Shown: positions 45,962 through 59,135 of the stretch, piece by piece
Layout of the letters: each line of letters begins with the position of its first letter
Numbering within the stretch: position 1 is the stretch's first letter
Source of the DNA: Cymodocea nodosa
Taxonomy: Eukaryota; Streptophyta; Magnoliopsida; Alismatales; Cymodoceaceae
Length of the DNA: 64,000 nucleotides
Assembly: GCA_036874045.1 (NCBI GenBank)
Contig: CM072336.1
Location: 6,290,501-6,354,500 of the forward strand
Direction of reading: 5' to 3'
The notes under the pieces: model-generated
The model's input: only the letters and a program-made list of their open reading frames with translations
The model's database searches: none
Told to the model about the DNA's origin: nothing
Made by a program: the position numbers and the translations under genes

Positions 45962-48900
45962 GTTGCTTGTGCTTGGGTCTCCTGAACCCGCGATGAAATC
46001 TATCTTTTACTTTCAAGGGTGGGTTTGCATGCACGCAAAACACAATGGACCATGCATGGTATTTATGCTTCAAAGCCGACGTATATATGTGCCCCTTTGC
46101 CACAAATTGTCTATTTGACTGAAAGAAAATATTTTACATTCAAATTTACAGGAGAACATTACCATTATCAAAACCAAATGGTTTCATACAGTTCGCTAAT
46201 GTTTAAATAATAATTATTATTATCGTTATCAATTTCATTAAAAAGGACAGGAATCTGGAAGCAGTAGTTTGTAGCATGTGTTAGAATAGACACTAAAAGC
46301 ACAAAGTGCCTGTTTATTCCTGAAATCTGACGTCGATCCAATGTCTGCTTCGCCAATCTCTTGTAGCCGAACGACGGGAAGGGATCAAGAGAAGACGCCC
46401 GTTTGAATAACATAAAATTAGCAAACAGGCACTGAGAAGAAAGATTTATAAATATGATGTTGTTCGATTAGATTAGTGTCGGTTTTCTGGCAGGTGCGTA
46501 GGGAGAGGGTGAAGAAGAAGGCCGAATGAAATTTTGGAGGTCACCGTTCAAGGGAATCAGATCAGGCATCTGAAGGAGCGAATTATTGGAGGACTTGACA
46601 GGACCCAGATCTTTGCTTGCGGCCCAGATTCAATGCCCGGAAGGTCTTTGCGTCACAGCTCAGATGGTCGGTTGCAAGGCCTGCCCTTCTCGCAGTAAAA
46701 GCAAAAATTCCATCCTTTTCCCTTGGAAAAAAGGGAAGATCTTTGCACATGCTAGGTGATCTTGCTCCTTCTACCCTAATTCTCAAGCAAACTCTTCTTG
46801 CTTTTCATCTTAAGTCAGACGCCACACGTTCAAACAAAAGATCATGATTCCTGTGGCTTGGAGAGTGGGGAACTGCTCTGTATTCTAATAAAGGAGGGAG
46901 TTAGGTGTAGTTATGTAAAATATTGTACATATGCTCTTCCAAGAGAGTCATGGAACTCTCTTTTGAAGTACTACAATTGGAGCGATCTTAATGCTTTACA
47001 ATAAATAGATCACAGATTAATTTTGTCATTTGATTCCTCTCTTTTCTGCTTTGCTTCAAGAAGGCAAAGTGGTAACATTCATCTTCAAGTCGCGACTGCA
47101 ATACAGTTGAGAGGACAGGGGTGTAAACAGCGAAACCCAAGATCGAGGAGGCTGCTGGGCTATTGTGACTTGTGGGAGAAAACCGGGGCCAAGGTCGGGG
47201 GTTCAACTGCTGCCGGCCGACGTCACGGCGACAGCATAGCTCTTTGGATAGCACTTAATTTAGAAAATGAGAAAATTAGATATATAAAATCCATCTAAAT
47301 TTTGTAAGAAAGAAACAAATTGTCCTTTCGAATTTACAAAAATTCTTCTCTTAATTCTGTCCTGATACCATAATTCATTGAAGATGTCGTATTGTCTTGC
47401 TAGCTAGAAGATGATGTTGGTACTACATTAGAATTTGCTGGTCTTTTCTTGTAAGGCTGTTAATATGCTTTGCTTTCATGACAACTAGAGCTCCCTTAGA
47501 AATGGTTAATATTTCTCCTTAGCTAAATACTTACACCTATTTACTCTTTAAGTGTATCTAAAGAGATGAGATTCTTATCTAAATCTAGAACATCATGACA
47601 AACATTTGATAAAGTTCTCACCATGCCATCATGCACAGTGATAGCGTCAATCGTTTAGAAGTTGGCTACGATGAACATGAATATGTTAAGCCCGAATTAG
47701 TGTTAAGAATAAAAATTCATTTTCACTTACAAGCAAGGAGCTAGGAAGATGATGATTGCTCTCCTAAGCCTCCACCAAACCTTGTACAGCTTCCAAAAGT
47801 TTGTGGATTTAAGTTCCCTACTCGGAGATGTAGGTTTTGACCTAAAATCTTAGTGTTTTGTGGTGTATTTTCTCTGTCTCCTTTTTTCTTTGCACTCTTC
47901 CTCTCTACGAGAAATTTGGTAATTGTTGCTTCTCATGTTTTTCATTCAATCTTTAATCTTTCCATGTTTCACATCTCCACCAGTGGACGAAGGTCTTTTT
48001 TATCTAAAGGTCGAGCATTCAAATTCATACTAAGTAAACCTTAGAGATTAAAGGGAATGAATCTCATACCTTAGAGATTTACGTACGTGCAAAGATAAGT
48101 AAAGTATAACATTTATAACATATTATTTTATTTAATAAATCTGTAAAGAATCCACAACATACTTCATGCATTATTTATGCTCTTATGTTTTCTTTGAATT
48201 GAATTTTCAAAATTTGGCTGCCTACGAGTGAGAAAAGATCATCATTCTTTGATGACCATCTCATGAATTCACATTTAAGTTGTGTTAGATTGATCGTAAC
48301 CTTATTGTAATGTAATTAAATTACATTATAAATTTCTATATTTGGTACTCAAATATAAACTAATTATAAAATTAGATAAAGAATCAATTTAACCATTTAA
48401 GCTTATATCTAGTTATTTGAAAAGTGCCATCTTAAAGAAATTTTTTTTCTTATAATCAAATTTCAAAACCTATATTTTAAAAACTCAGAATTTGCAATTT
48501 AATTAAAGAATATAATTCAATCAGATTATATTATATTTTATTACAGTCAACTTCACATGTCCTTATCTATATTGAAAATGATCGAAAATTCCACCTGCCT
48601 AGCTTTAATTAATACAGAGTCCGACGTTTATTCAGCAAAATTTGAAACATTGTCCGCCTTCCCCTGCGCCTAAAAAGAACATGTCCCAAAATTAATAAGA
48701 CAGAGCCAACACAAGCTCCCAAACCAAGGCACCGCAAACAAGTAAGGTGACCCACCAAAAGTTCATTTACACAGAATAATCATGAGCTTAGATATCCAAT
48801 CAATAGTGAGTGATCTTCTTACTAACTATAAGTGAACACAAACCGACATACACCTGCAAATTAAAAAACAAAATAATCACGAGCATCAACCGAGCAAAGC

Positions 48901-49288
48901 ACTGCATGGTAAAGTACTTAACCAAATTTTTGGTACTTCAGCTAATCAAGCCTAACAGTATCTAGAGAATATTTCATTAGAATTTGAGTTTTGATAAGCA
49001 TAAAACTACCACCATTATCAAAATTAGAGAAATTTTTTATGAAAATGGTACTTAGAAAGAGAGAAAAGTACTTCGGCAAGAGCTTAAGGAAAGTTTTAAA
49101 TTTAAATCCAAATAAAATATTATCAATATAAAAAAAAGGACCAATGCTGTATAAAATGGTTGGTCTTCCATTTTCGTTGGTGTACTTGAGTGTACAAGAA
49201 TATTATCAATCAATGTGAAATCAAAGCATTGCTTCACCAGACACAAATATATGCACGTTGACAGTACCGTTAAAAACCATTTCTCTCT
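45962..49288. other. Spacer, no gene recognised
   Basis: The first few hundred bases are the likely promoter side of the DC1 gene. A moderately GC-rich stretch at 46480-47240 has open frames on both strands but no known motif or convincing splice pattern. From 47300 the sequence is AT-rich. A short inverted-repeat element lies at 46305-46433. Confidence 0.45.
46305..46433. mobile_element. Short inverted-repeat element, possible MITE
   Basis: 129 bp with perfect 11-bp inverted ends (AGTGCCTGTTT and its complement AAACAGGCACT). The ends resemble the CCTGTTT-type termini of some plant MITEs. No flanking target duplication was found, so mobility is uncertain. Confidence 0.38.
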
Positions 49289-49301
49289 CTATATATATAT
49301 T
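49289..49301 (+). promoter_or_regulatory. Possible TATA box of the RGF/GLV peptide gene
   Basis: CTATATATATAT follows a CT run and lies about 300 bases before the start codon at 49605. A second CT run sits at about 49375-49387. The layout fits a plant core promoter, but TA-rich words are common here. Confidence 0.35.
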
Positions 49302-49604
49302 CTCTGGAGTACATTGTCTTTAATTGTTGTATTAGTTCTCTTCTTCATCTGCATTTGCTTCTTTCTCCTCCCTCTCTCTCTCTCTCTGGATTCTGGACTA
49401 CAACTAGTTCATTATCTCAGCGCTTCCATGCATGTTCCCACACTCATCCTCACTGAACTCTTCATTTAATGCACCTGTTCGTCTTCTACAAAAAAGTTGA
49501 CGCTAGCTTCTCTCTCTCATTGAAATAGGAAGGCGACGTTCCTAGCCACCGACACACCCTCTTGATCTCCTCTTTGCATCTGGACAAGTAGTCTCAACCT
49601 CACC

Positions 49605-50094
49605 ATGTCTTCTCTGGTCCTCATCGTCATCCTAACAATCCTTACTCTACATGCTTGCGAAAGCCGCCCTCTCTTCCGACCCAGTCACAGCAAGGTTGGT
49701 GTATGCTAGTAGACTCCTTTACTTAACGAGCTTGCAGAGGGGAACTGGGTGAGATCAATTCAAGTAGCATGCATGTACCTATTGATCGATCATTTAAGAA
49801 CAAAGCTATATATATGTGTGTACATGTGTGTGTATCTTCTTTCAGGATGTGGAAACCCATACCGTTTTAGCCCCAGAGGAGACACCAAAACAAGTGGTCG
49901 GAGAAGGGTATCAATTCATGCAAGCAGCAAATATTCATGGTAGAGGAGGTGAAGCAGCTGGTAGACAAGGCAAGTCACTCGTTAAGGTTCCATGGCGCGT
50001 GCCTCACGAGAGAAACCAGGAAATCCCAGAATTAATCGGGGTCGATTACGCTGCACCAAGAACACACCCTTCTTCTCACAACAGGAAGATTTAG
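49605..50094 (+). CDS. Secreted peptide precursor, RGF/GOLVEN/CLEL family
   Basis: Two exons, 49605-49694 and 49846-50094, joined by a 151-nt GT-AG intron in phase 0, giving 112 residues. Residues 1-19 (MSSLVLIVILTILTLHACE) form a signal peptide. A variable, basic middle follows. The conserved peptide DYAAPRTHPSSHN occupies residues 97-109, just before a three-residue end RKI. This is the RGF/GLV pattern: Asp-Tyr for tyrosine sulfation, a Pro-containing middle and a terminal His-Asn (compare RGF1, DYSNPGHHPPRHN). Mature RGF peptides act outside the cell through leucine-rich-repeat receptor kinases to control root meristem size and gravitropism. The position hydroxylated in RGF1 (Pro10) is Ser here, while Pro9 is kept. 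The gene stands alone between AT-rich spacers. Confidence 0.88.
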
Positions 50095-52841
50095 GATCCA
50101 AATATATATTGATATATAGTGCGTCCCTCTTTTAATTTGCTGGTTAATTACCATCTTCCCTTTGTCTGTCGTTATGGCTTCATCAGTAGTCACCCATGAG
50201 TGGTCAGCATACAATGAAATTGTTCTCCTCTTATATATTCACATCTCAGTGCTCTCAACTGCCCCACTTAGTTGGGGACCGGACTTCTCCAATTAATGCT
50301 CTACTGAAATTTAGCAACTGGCATGCATGAACATGCTAATATAATTAATATATATTTACTTGCCGATTTATATATTATTAAATATGTTGGTTTTTGTTGC
50401 CATGTTTAGAAGTAGACTCGTAGCACTATCTTAATTTGTCATTAATTCTAAAACGGTGACGAGAATCTAATTAAGCTCTTCCTATCCTCTTTGGGTTTCC
50501 AATTAAGATAACAAATTCTTATAAATTCTTAGGTGTGAAACATTTACATACTGTTTCTAATTTTATACTGCCAAGAAATGATGTAATTAATTGAGGTGGG
50601 TTTTGCCCTTTGCCTTAGGAAGTTAGAATTAAGGAAGCAAGCGCTTTGATAACGATTAGGAAGTATTTGCAAACAGATTATTCAATTATATATATGTTAG
50701 TTTATTTTTACTAGTCAACTAGAAAAATTATAATTTAAACTAAAAACGTTTCCAAGTTTTTTTCTTTAAATGTCAGCATATTTTTACATGCTGATGAAAA
50801 TAATCATTATCAAACGATAATAAATAGACAGTGATGAAAATGAGAACTTCCTTTGAGGAGTGCAGGAACAAAAACCCTGGAAGAGGACGTTCAACCCCAA
50901 GCCAAGGGATGAAAAACTTGGACATTCACAGACAGTTGTACGGTGACTAAAACAATATCGTTATATATTAAAAGCCCTAGACATTCCATTTACTTAAGTT
51001 GATGATTGATTTGCCTCGGAAACTTATTCCAATCTTAAAGGGAAATGAGACGTTTACATGAAGAAATTACGTAAACGTACGCCTGCTTTCTGGTCTGGAA
51101 TTTTGATGTACGTTCCACAAATTAAATATATGTCTGTGATATTGTAGTTTGTGCTCCATCTGTCACCTTTTACCGCGACTCTGGGAAAATTTAAGGAGAA
51201 GAGGATTCAGGTGTCCGTAGACACGTAGCAATTAGTGCCGTGTCATTGCCGGTTGATAGTTCCAGCGGTTACTTCTTTTAAGCTTCCCCTCTTTCGAGAA
51301 TCTCAACCAAATTCCAAAACCCAAACACAAATCCAATAAAAATAGCTACTTTATTCAGTACATGTCAATGCTACCACCTCTTGTGTCATATATAGTTAGA
51401 TCATTGAGAAGAAGCATGCCATTTCTCTTTTCAAGGTCTGACTAAATTAAAGCCAAAGGGCAGCTAGATGTGTTCAAAAATCTCCCACTTTAAGAACACC
51501 ATGCGGACTCCCACGTTGCATATGGTGGTGTGAAGAGTAGCTCACACTGCACATGCACATGTCCATTAATCTATTAACCCTAGAACTGACCGTGCCCATC
51601 TGTGAAGCTCGAAGGCACATTTTACAGAGAACTTGGTTGGGGCACGCACCAGATTTGAAGGGATGATGGGAGACACATGGTCTCGTGCTTTTCGAAAATG
51701 TCCCCCGGCAAAGTGTTGTTACATAAGGACAACCTTAAACTGCTAACCGTGTTACTATATAGTCACAAAAGTAATTAAGGCAGAAAGAAATGACTTTCCC
51801 CCTCAGGAAATTAAGAGAATCGCACAAACATCCCAGAACCAAGTCCATGGGATGTGTGACAAGTCTTCGAGATCTCTTCCCCTCATATATACATGTTCGT
51901 GTCACGTACCTAGCTTCTTCTTTCTTTTGGTGAAGAAGAAGAAGAAGAGGAAGAAGAGAGAGAGAGTACCGAGGACGTAAAGTGACAATTAACGGCTAAT
52001 CAAAGAAAATAAACTTGTTTGAGATCTGTGTCAAGGGAGTTATGATCACAGAGAGTAATCATGACGCTGTTTTCTTTCAAATGGCTGGCTATAAGATGCT
52101 CATGCTTGGAAAAAGAGAACTAATATATTCATTATATTAATATTGCTAATTTTTGCATTTAACAACATAAGATTGATTTACGTTATATTTATTCCATACA
52201 AGTACATCTTATTGTTATATTTTAAATACTAAAGACTCATAGATAAATTGAAACCTAAATGGGATGAAGAAATATTTATGGACTACTCCACTAGAAACAA
52301 AGTCTATATAGTGTATACTTGTATTTCACTTATTTCATGGTGACAAATAGAATTTTAGATTGAAATTAAAAAAATTATCATTGTAAAACATATACCCTAG
52401 TCAGAAATGTGAAGTTGAACTCAATTATGTTAGTTTAATATGGTCAAACTATATTGTTGACCAACCTAATATAATTTTTTTAACCATGTTAGACCATTGT
52501 TTAGTGGAATCAAGTCTTGTAAATATAACACTAATGAGTTTTCTAAAAATGATATATTAAATTATATAATTGATATGTTAAACATATAAATTAGTATATC
52601 ATTATTTTAAATAATATATTGATTTAATTAAAGAGTCCTAGGTTTCTCAAATTTATCATATTGATATAAAATTTGATATATCGATTCTACACTTTTATAT
52701 ATTTAAAAACACAATTCAACATGATCAAATCATATCATTGACCAATATAATATAAATAGACCGTAAACTATGAACCATACTTAACTCACTTCCTTCCTCT
52801 TTTGACATAATATGATTCAAACACAATTTCAATTAAGAATG
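50095..52841. other. Spacer, no gene recognised
   Basis: AT-rich, with GAA/GA-rich simple sequence at about 51932-51967. The stretch 51180-51900 has more balanced composition but no open frame with known motifs. The first part is the 3' flank of the peptide gene. Confidence 0.5.
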
Positions 52842-52846
52842 AGCAT

Positions 52847-53109
52847 TGAAAGAAAATTGATATGGGTGGAACACACAAGGAAAAACAAGAACTTCTTATA
52901 ACATGACAACCTCGTCTTTCATTAATTTTCTCTCATTCTAATATTTCATCAAATGCCATATATATATATAAAGGACACAACTCAAAATAAATGTCCATTA
53001 CAACCATGATCAAACAACCGACCCACACCACACATCAACTTCCACAACATTACATGATCAATCACGTCCACACATGCCCAAACTAAATTAACACAATCCT
53101 TCGTCAACA
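52847..53109 (-). repeat. LTR (3' LTR in element orientation)
   Basis: 263 bp; on the minus strand it starts TGTTGACGAAGG and ends TTCTTTCA. The copy at 57285-57548 matches it along its full length. Confidence 0.92.
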
Positions 53110-56100
53110 AACACCTCCTTAATTTAAGTTGATCTTACAGCAAACACCCAGCAACTTTCTGAGTTTCACAAACACATCAAATTTAAGGGATTTTGTCATG
53201 ATATCAGCTACTTGGTCTTCAGGCCTGTAGAAGTCCAACACAGTCTCATTTTTCTGCTTTTGATCTTGAAGGAAGTGAAATATGGTCTTGATATGCTTTG
53301 TGCGACCATGCCCCATTGGATTCTTTGCTAAATTGATGGTCGATTGGTTATCAATGAAGATCTTCAATGGTCTTGACATTGACATGCCCAATTGTTGCAA
53401 CAAATTTTTGATCCACTGACCTTGACAAGCACCAATCGTCGTAGCTATATACTCTACCTCACAAGTAGACAATGCGACAACGAACTACTTCTTGAACATC
53501 TACAACAACGTAGCTCCAAACCCAAACACATAACCGGATGTGTTGCATCGTTCATCTACATCACCACCCTAGTCGCTCTCAATGTAGCCCACTAAGCTTC
53601 CAACATCACTAGCTCTGTAGAGGAGACCAAAACTCTGTGTTCCCTTGATGTACCGTAGGATGCACTTAACAACTTGCATATGCACCTTTTGAGGGTTTTC
53701 CATGAACTTGCTAACTAAACTGACCCCTTACATAATATTTGGACGAGTGTATGTCAAGTACCGCAATGTTCCAACCATTTGTTTGAAAAGAGTGGGATCA
53801 ACTAAGGAATCTTCCTCAAATTTAGACAACTTTGTTCCACTTCAACTGGTGTCTTGCATGGATTTGAATCTTGCATATGGAACCTTTAAAGGAAGTCCTT
53901 CACATAGCTTTCCTAATTAATAAAAATCCCATCTTGTCCTCACTTTACCTTCAAGCCAAGGAAGTAAGTGAGTTCTCCAAGGTCAAACACCTCAAACTTT
54001 GCATCAATAGTTGTTTGAAATTAGAGACCAATGCTTCATCATCACTTGTAAGAACCAAATCATCCACGTACAAACCCACAAGAAGAACTCTTCTACCAAC
54101 AGATTTAGCATATGTTGCATTATCTGATATACACTTCTTGAACCCATTCTCAGCAAAAAATTGACCAATGCATTCATTCCATGCACGGGGAGCTTATTTA
54201 AGACCATATAAGGCATTCTTTAGCAAAAAAAACTATCTTCATGTTTGAGTTTGACAAAGTCTGGAGGTTGTCTAACGTAGACTTCCTCGTGTAGAGTACC
54301 ATTCAAGAACATGACTTTTACATCCATGTGATAGAGTCGCCAACTATGTTAGGCTGCCATGATAAACAAGAGACGTATTGTCTCCATCCATGCAACAAGA
54401 GCATACACTTCCACATAATCTCTCTCAAATTCTTGTTCATAACCTTTTACAACAAGTCGAGCCTTGTACTTGACAAAAGCATCATCAGGCCCCTTCGTAA
54501 ACACCCACTTCACATCCAATGCCTTTTGCACGGTTGAGAGTACAATCAACTCCCATGTGTCATTTCTCTCAATGGTTACCAACTTTTGTTTCATGGCGTC
54601 CAGCCAACTCCTATCCCTCAAAGCATCATTCATAGAGATAGTCTCCATTTCAGCATAAAGAGCATAATACGACATTACTTCCTCTTCAATTGAGATGTGT
54701 CCAACAGACACTTCATAATCATTCAAGCGCAATAGCATTTGTTGTCTCCTTAGGGGGTGAGGTTTGACTTCTGTTGATTGAGTTTGCCCTTGCTGTTCTG
54801 TCATAGCAACACCATCATTTTCATGAGTAACAAGGGCTTCTTTATCTTGTGCCAGTTCATCACGGTGAACATAATCCTGTTCAAATGGGTCTTGACTTCG
54901 ATTTGCTTGTGAAGTAGTGTTATCAGGAGCACCAAAATCCCACTTCCAACCAACTGACTCATCAAATATCACATCCTTGCTCACTATAATTTTGTTGGTA
55001 ATTGGGTTGAGAAGCTTATACCCCCCATTCATGTAGCTGACCAAATACACTTCTAACATAGGGCATTGATCTTTACTTCACACTGGGTCTTTACTTGAGA
55101 TGGTACATGAACATAGGGCATTGATCCCAAAATTCTCAAGTACTTCACACTGGATTTGTGTCCACTCCATGTCTCCATTACTGTCATGTCATCCAACACA
55201 ACTATGGGAGACCTAATTAAAAGGTAGACGAAGCATGCCATAGCATCTTCCCAAAACTTGTGCAACAATCCTCTACTCTTCATCCTACTACAGGTCATGT
55301 TCATAATCATTTGATTCTTTCTCTCTACTACTCCGTTGTGTTAAGGGGTGTAGGAGCATGTAAACTCATGTTTAATCCCTTCTCCAATACAAAGGTTTTA
55401 AACATATTTGAGATATACTCCCCTCCACCATCAGTCCTCAACGTCTTTAGCCACTATCCACTTTACTTCTCAGTCATAGCCTTAAACTCCTTAAAACATG
55501 AGAGCATCTCCAATTTCTGTTGCATAAAATACACCTAGGTTTTTCTAGAAAGATCATTAATAAATGTTAAGAAATACCTATTTCCACCACAAGACAACAC
55601 ATTCATTGGTCCATAGATGTTTGAATGCAGAAGCTCCAACAATTGCAACAACTTCTGAGTAGATTTTGAAGCAAAGGGCAAACGACTTTGTTCCCCCAAA
55701 ACACATCCCTCGTACAACTTATTTGAATGGCATATGGTCGGTAGACCACTCATGATCTGGTTGAGAGAAACTTCAATCCCCTAAAGTTCAAGTGGCCACA
55801 TCGGAGGTGCCATCTCCAATCTTCATCATTTACCACAGTCTGTAAACACACATATGTAGTGTTTGTTATATCTACCTGGAAGGTATGATTTTGCTTCTTC
55901 TTAGCCTTCAACAACACGACCCTAGAGGTATCTAAGATCAACAAATAATTATTCACATACTTGAGATTGTAACCCTTCTCCAACAATTAGCCAAGATTGA
56001 GCAAGTTGTTTTTCATTTTAAGGACATAAAGTACGTCAGAGATGTATTTATGATTCTCTACCCTAGTCTTGAGTAGGATTCACGCTCGTCCTCAAGCTTC

Positions 56101-57284
56101 AATGAAACAATCATCTGCAAACCTGACCTTGATCATCACCGTACTGTCAAGGTTGACAAACAAAGCTCGTTCACTGCTCATATGGTTGTTGTAATCGAAA
56201 TTAAGCTACCACTTATGACTACTTAATTGCTCTTGATCTACGGTTGCTATCAGTAATGAGTAGTTTTCTTCTACTTTGGCATCATCTTGTTCTTTGTCAC
56301 CAGATTGCTTCCTTTGTTTGCTCCAACATTCATTTGCATAATGCCTATGTTTGTGGCAGTTGTAACACTCCATGTTGGCACATCCATTTCTTCATCGGTC
56401 TCCCCGACCACATCCTCTTGATTGACAATTTGAACCTTCCTATTGACCATCCTGTTGCTATAAGGAACTCCCAGTACCCCCCTTGGCCACAACTGTGGCC
56501 CCTGGCATTATTGTAGCGGCCTCTACTGCAACCACGCCCTCGATTGCGACCATCGCAACTACCATCCTAACCTCGGTCATCCTTTACAGTCATTTGCGAT
56601 TGGAACACCTATTCAATAGCCTTGACCATCTGCCTTTCATTCAACTGCTACTCATGGGCCTGTAGTGTACTAGTTAACACGTCCACCGACATCTCTGACA
56701 CATCATGCGCCCTCTTGATGGTAACAATAATGTGTTCAAACCGTGGCGTTAGGGAGCATAGAATCTTTTCAACCTTTAACAACATAGAAGCTTCCTCTCC
56801 ACAAGCATTCATCTGGTTTGTCAATGCAAGCAAACGGCTTGCATAAGCCACCACTGTTTCTGATAGCTCTATATGTAGGAGTTTATACTAGCGATGCAAA
56901 GTTTGAAGACGTACCTTCTTCACACGATCCACCACCTTGAAGGAGGTGGCTAGCACAACCCATGCTTGTTTAGACGAAGATGCCTCTATTATCTTCTCGA
57001 ACGTCTCATCAGTCATCCCTTGGTGGATGAAGTACAAAGCTTTTTTGTCTCATTTCTTCATCTCCCGATGTTGAATCTACTAAACCTTAGTCATATTGGG
57101 GTCCAATGATGGAACTCCACACTCGACTACCTCTAGCAAGTCATGGTAATTGAACAAGACCCTCATCTAGTTGCTCCATTGAAGGTAAAGCTTGCCATCC
57201 AAGGTTGGTATCGATACGTGAACAATGTTGTTCATTGTGAATCGATGTCATTACCAACAACATTAACTTGGCTTTGATACCATA

Positions 57285-57548
57285 TGAAAGAACACTGATC
57301 TAGATGAAACACACAAGGAAAAACAAGAACTTCTTACAACACAACAACCTCATCTTTCATTAATTTTCTCTCACTCTAACATTTTATCAAATGCCATACA
57401 TATATATAAAGGACACAACTCAAAATAACTGTCCATTACAACCACGATGAAACAATCGACCCATGACCACACATCAACTTCCATAACATTACATGATCAA
57501 TCATGTCCACACATGCCCATACTAAATTAACACAATCCTTCGTCAACA
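57285..57548 (-). repeat. LTR (5' LTR in element orientation)
   Basis: 264 bp, with the same TG..CA ends as its partner. It is followed, in element orientation, by two bases and the primer site TGGTATCAAAGCC. Confidence 0.92.
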
Positions 57549-57553
57549 AGCAT

Positions 57554-58460
57554 GATGTAGTTAACACCTTTAACCCTAGCTTCCTTATATACAAATAACC
57601 TTTTGTTAACACCCCACCTTAAAGTCTGATAGTTGATGTTGTCAAGCATAGAGTCATTTTTCTATCTTACTCATACAAGTCTTTGCTTGTTGGTTACACT
57701 CTTCTTTTGATTAGTTATTTCCTCCCCTTTCCTTCAATTCACTAAAATATGCAAAAAAGAACTTAAGCCACCTAATTCAAGTACTCAATTTTAATCCTTT
57801 AAAATACATAATTTAAGAATTAGCAAAATCCTTTGTCAAATTACCTAATCATATTAAATTAATTGATTAAAATACTTAATCAAGTTCATTAATTAAAATA
57901 TCTTATCATACCAATTAAAATCCATAACCAAATTAATCAATTAAAGTCCTTAATCATATTAACTAATATTCTTAATCAAATTAATTAGTTAAGAGTTTTA
58001 ATTGAATTATTGAACAATATTAATCAAAAGCCTTTATCAAATTAATTAATTGAAATCCTTATCAAATTACCTAATCATCAAACTAATTAATGAAAATACT
58101 TAATCAAGTTCACTAATTAAAATACTTATCAAATTACTTAATGATATTAATTAAAATCCAAGATTAAACTAATTTATTAAAATATTTAATCAAATAAAAA
58201 TCCTTAAAAAAATAATAATTAATTAAAATCCTTAATCAAGCCACCAAACCACCTATTTCTTAATTGAGCTACTCAACAATCTTAGTCTAAAATCCTTAAT
58301 AAAATTTCTTAATTAATTAACTAAAATTGTTAGATAAATTAATTTAAATATTTAATAAAATTAATTCATAATAATATTGCTTAATTAAAATATTTAATCT
58401 TAATCACTTAATTATCCATCTTCATAATCAATTTTCATTTTCCATTTTCCACAGCCACTT
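57554..58460. repeat. AT-rich degenerate repeat field (TTAATTAAAATCCTTAATCA words)
   Basis: From about 57780 to 58410, words such as TTAATTAAAAT, CCTTAATCAA and AATTAATTAA recur every 20-35 bases in irregular order, with almost no G. It looks like expanded low-complexity DNA rather than a strict tandem array. No gene. Confidence 0.7.
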
Positions 58461-58499
58461 CACTTCTCCCTTACATCACTATTTATTTCTTCTCCCCCT

Positions 58500-59135
58500 A
58501 CAAACACCAAATGCCGCCCACCGAACCAGTCCAGTCCAGTCCAGCCCAGCCCATCCCAATCGACCGCCCGGCCAGAGCGCAACGCCGAGCCTGCATCGCA
58601 GCTATCGCGCGAGACCGATGCCGGGATGGAAATCTTGCATGGTTTCCGGCGGACAACAGTACGTTTTTCCGCACCAATCCCAGTGTCCCTTTCCTTTTAA
58701 AAATCAAGGGGACTCCGGAGGAGGGATAGACGGGCTCTACTTCCGGCGGTGGATCTCTCTCATGGGACCCTGGCACCGCATACATCCATCTTCCGAGACG
58801 ACGCGCAAAGCTTCTCTAGATTCCGCATCCCATTCCAACTCGCTCCGCCCAGGTCCCGGTCTGCTGCGCCACTGACGACCCATCGTCTCACAAACGGCTG
58901 GAACCCACACGCAACCACCCTGCCGGAGGCCGCGGTTGCACTTCTTCACCCCATCTCACCTCCGGAGAGAGCTCGGCACCCGCGACGGACTCCCGGGATT
59001 CCACCTCAAGCCATCACCGAACACTAACCCAACCCACACGGACCATGCCCCCGCCACAGTCAACGACTACTGCGCTCATGATCGGAGGCATCCTAAGCCA
59101 GACGTCCGTGCGCACCCACATAAGCAAAGCACATA
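58500..59135. other. GC-rich island without a recognised protein
   Basis: An abrupt rise in GC between AT-rich flanks, beginning with a repeated CCAGT word (about 58528-58547). Open frames exist on both strands in several registers (for example 58511-58729 plus, 58785-58498 minus, 58749-59027 plus), and none shows a known motif. It may be a first exon or untranslated region of an unseen gene, or part of a mobile element. Confidence 0.35.

Larger units (their letters stand above)
52847..57548 (-). mobile_element. Ty1-copia LTR retrotransposon fossil with both LTRs
   Basis: A structurally full-length copia element on the minus strand, about 4.7 kb. It is bounded by LTRs and a 5-bp target duplication AGCAT (52842-52846 and 57549-57553). 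A tRNA-Met type primer site (complement of 57270-57282) lies next to the right LTR, and a purine tract lies next to the left LTR. Inside, from right to left, are gag remains (about 57240-56640), zinc-knuckle region (about 56500-56300), GAG-pre-integrase (55986-55750), integrase (about 55750-55060), reverse transcriptase (about 54640-53700) and RNase H ending at 53119. Several long frames remain, but breaks are present, perhaps ten or more. The LTRs are about 91% identical (roughly 23 differences in 263), which suggests an insertion a few million years ago (inference). Confidence 0.93.

Noticed and set aside
46583-47298. Possible genes in the moderately GC-rich stretch after the DC1 gene
   Set aside because: Short frames on both strands, no motif, and no pair of phase-matched splice sites that extends any of them.
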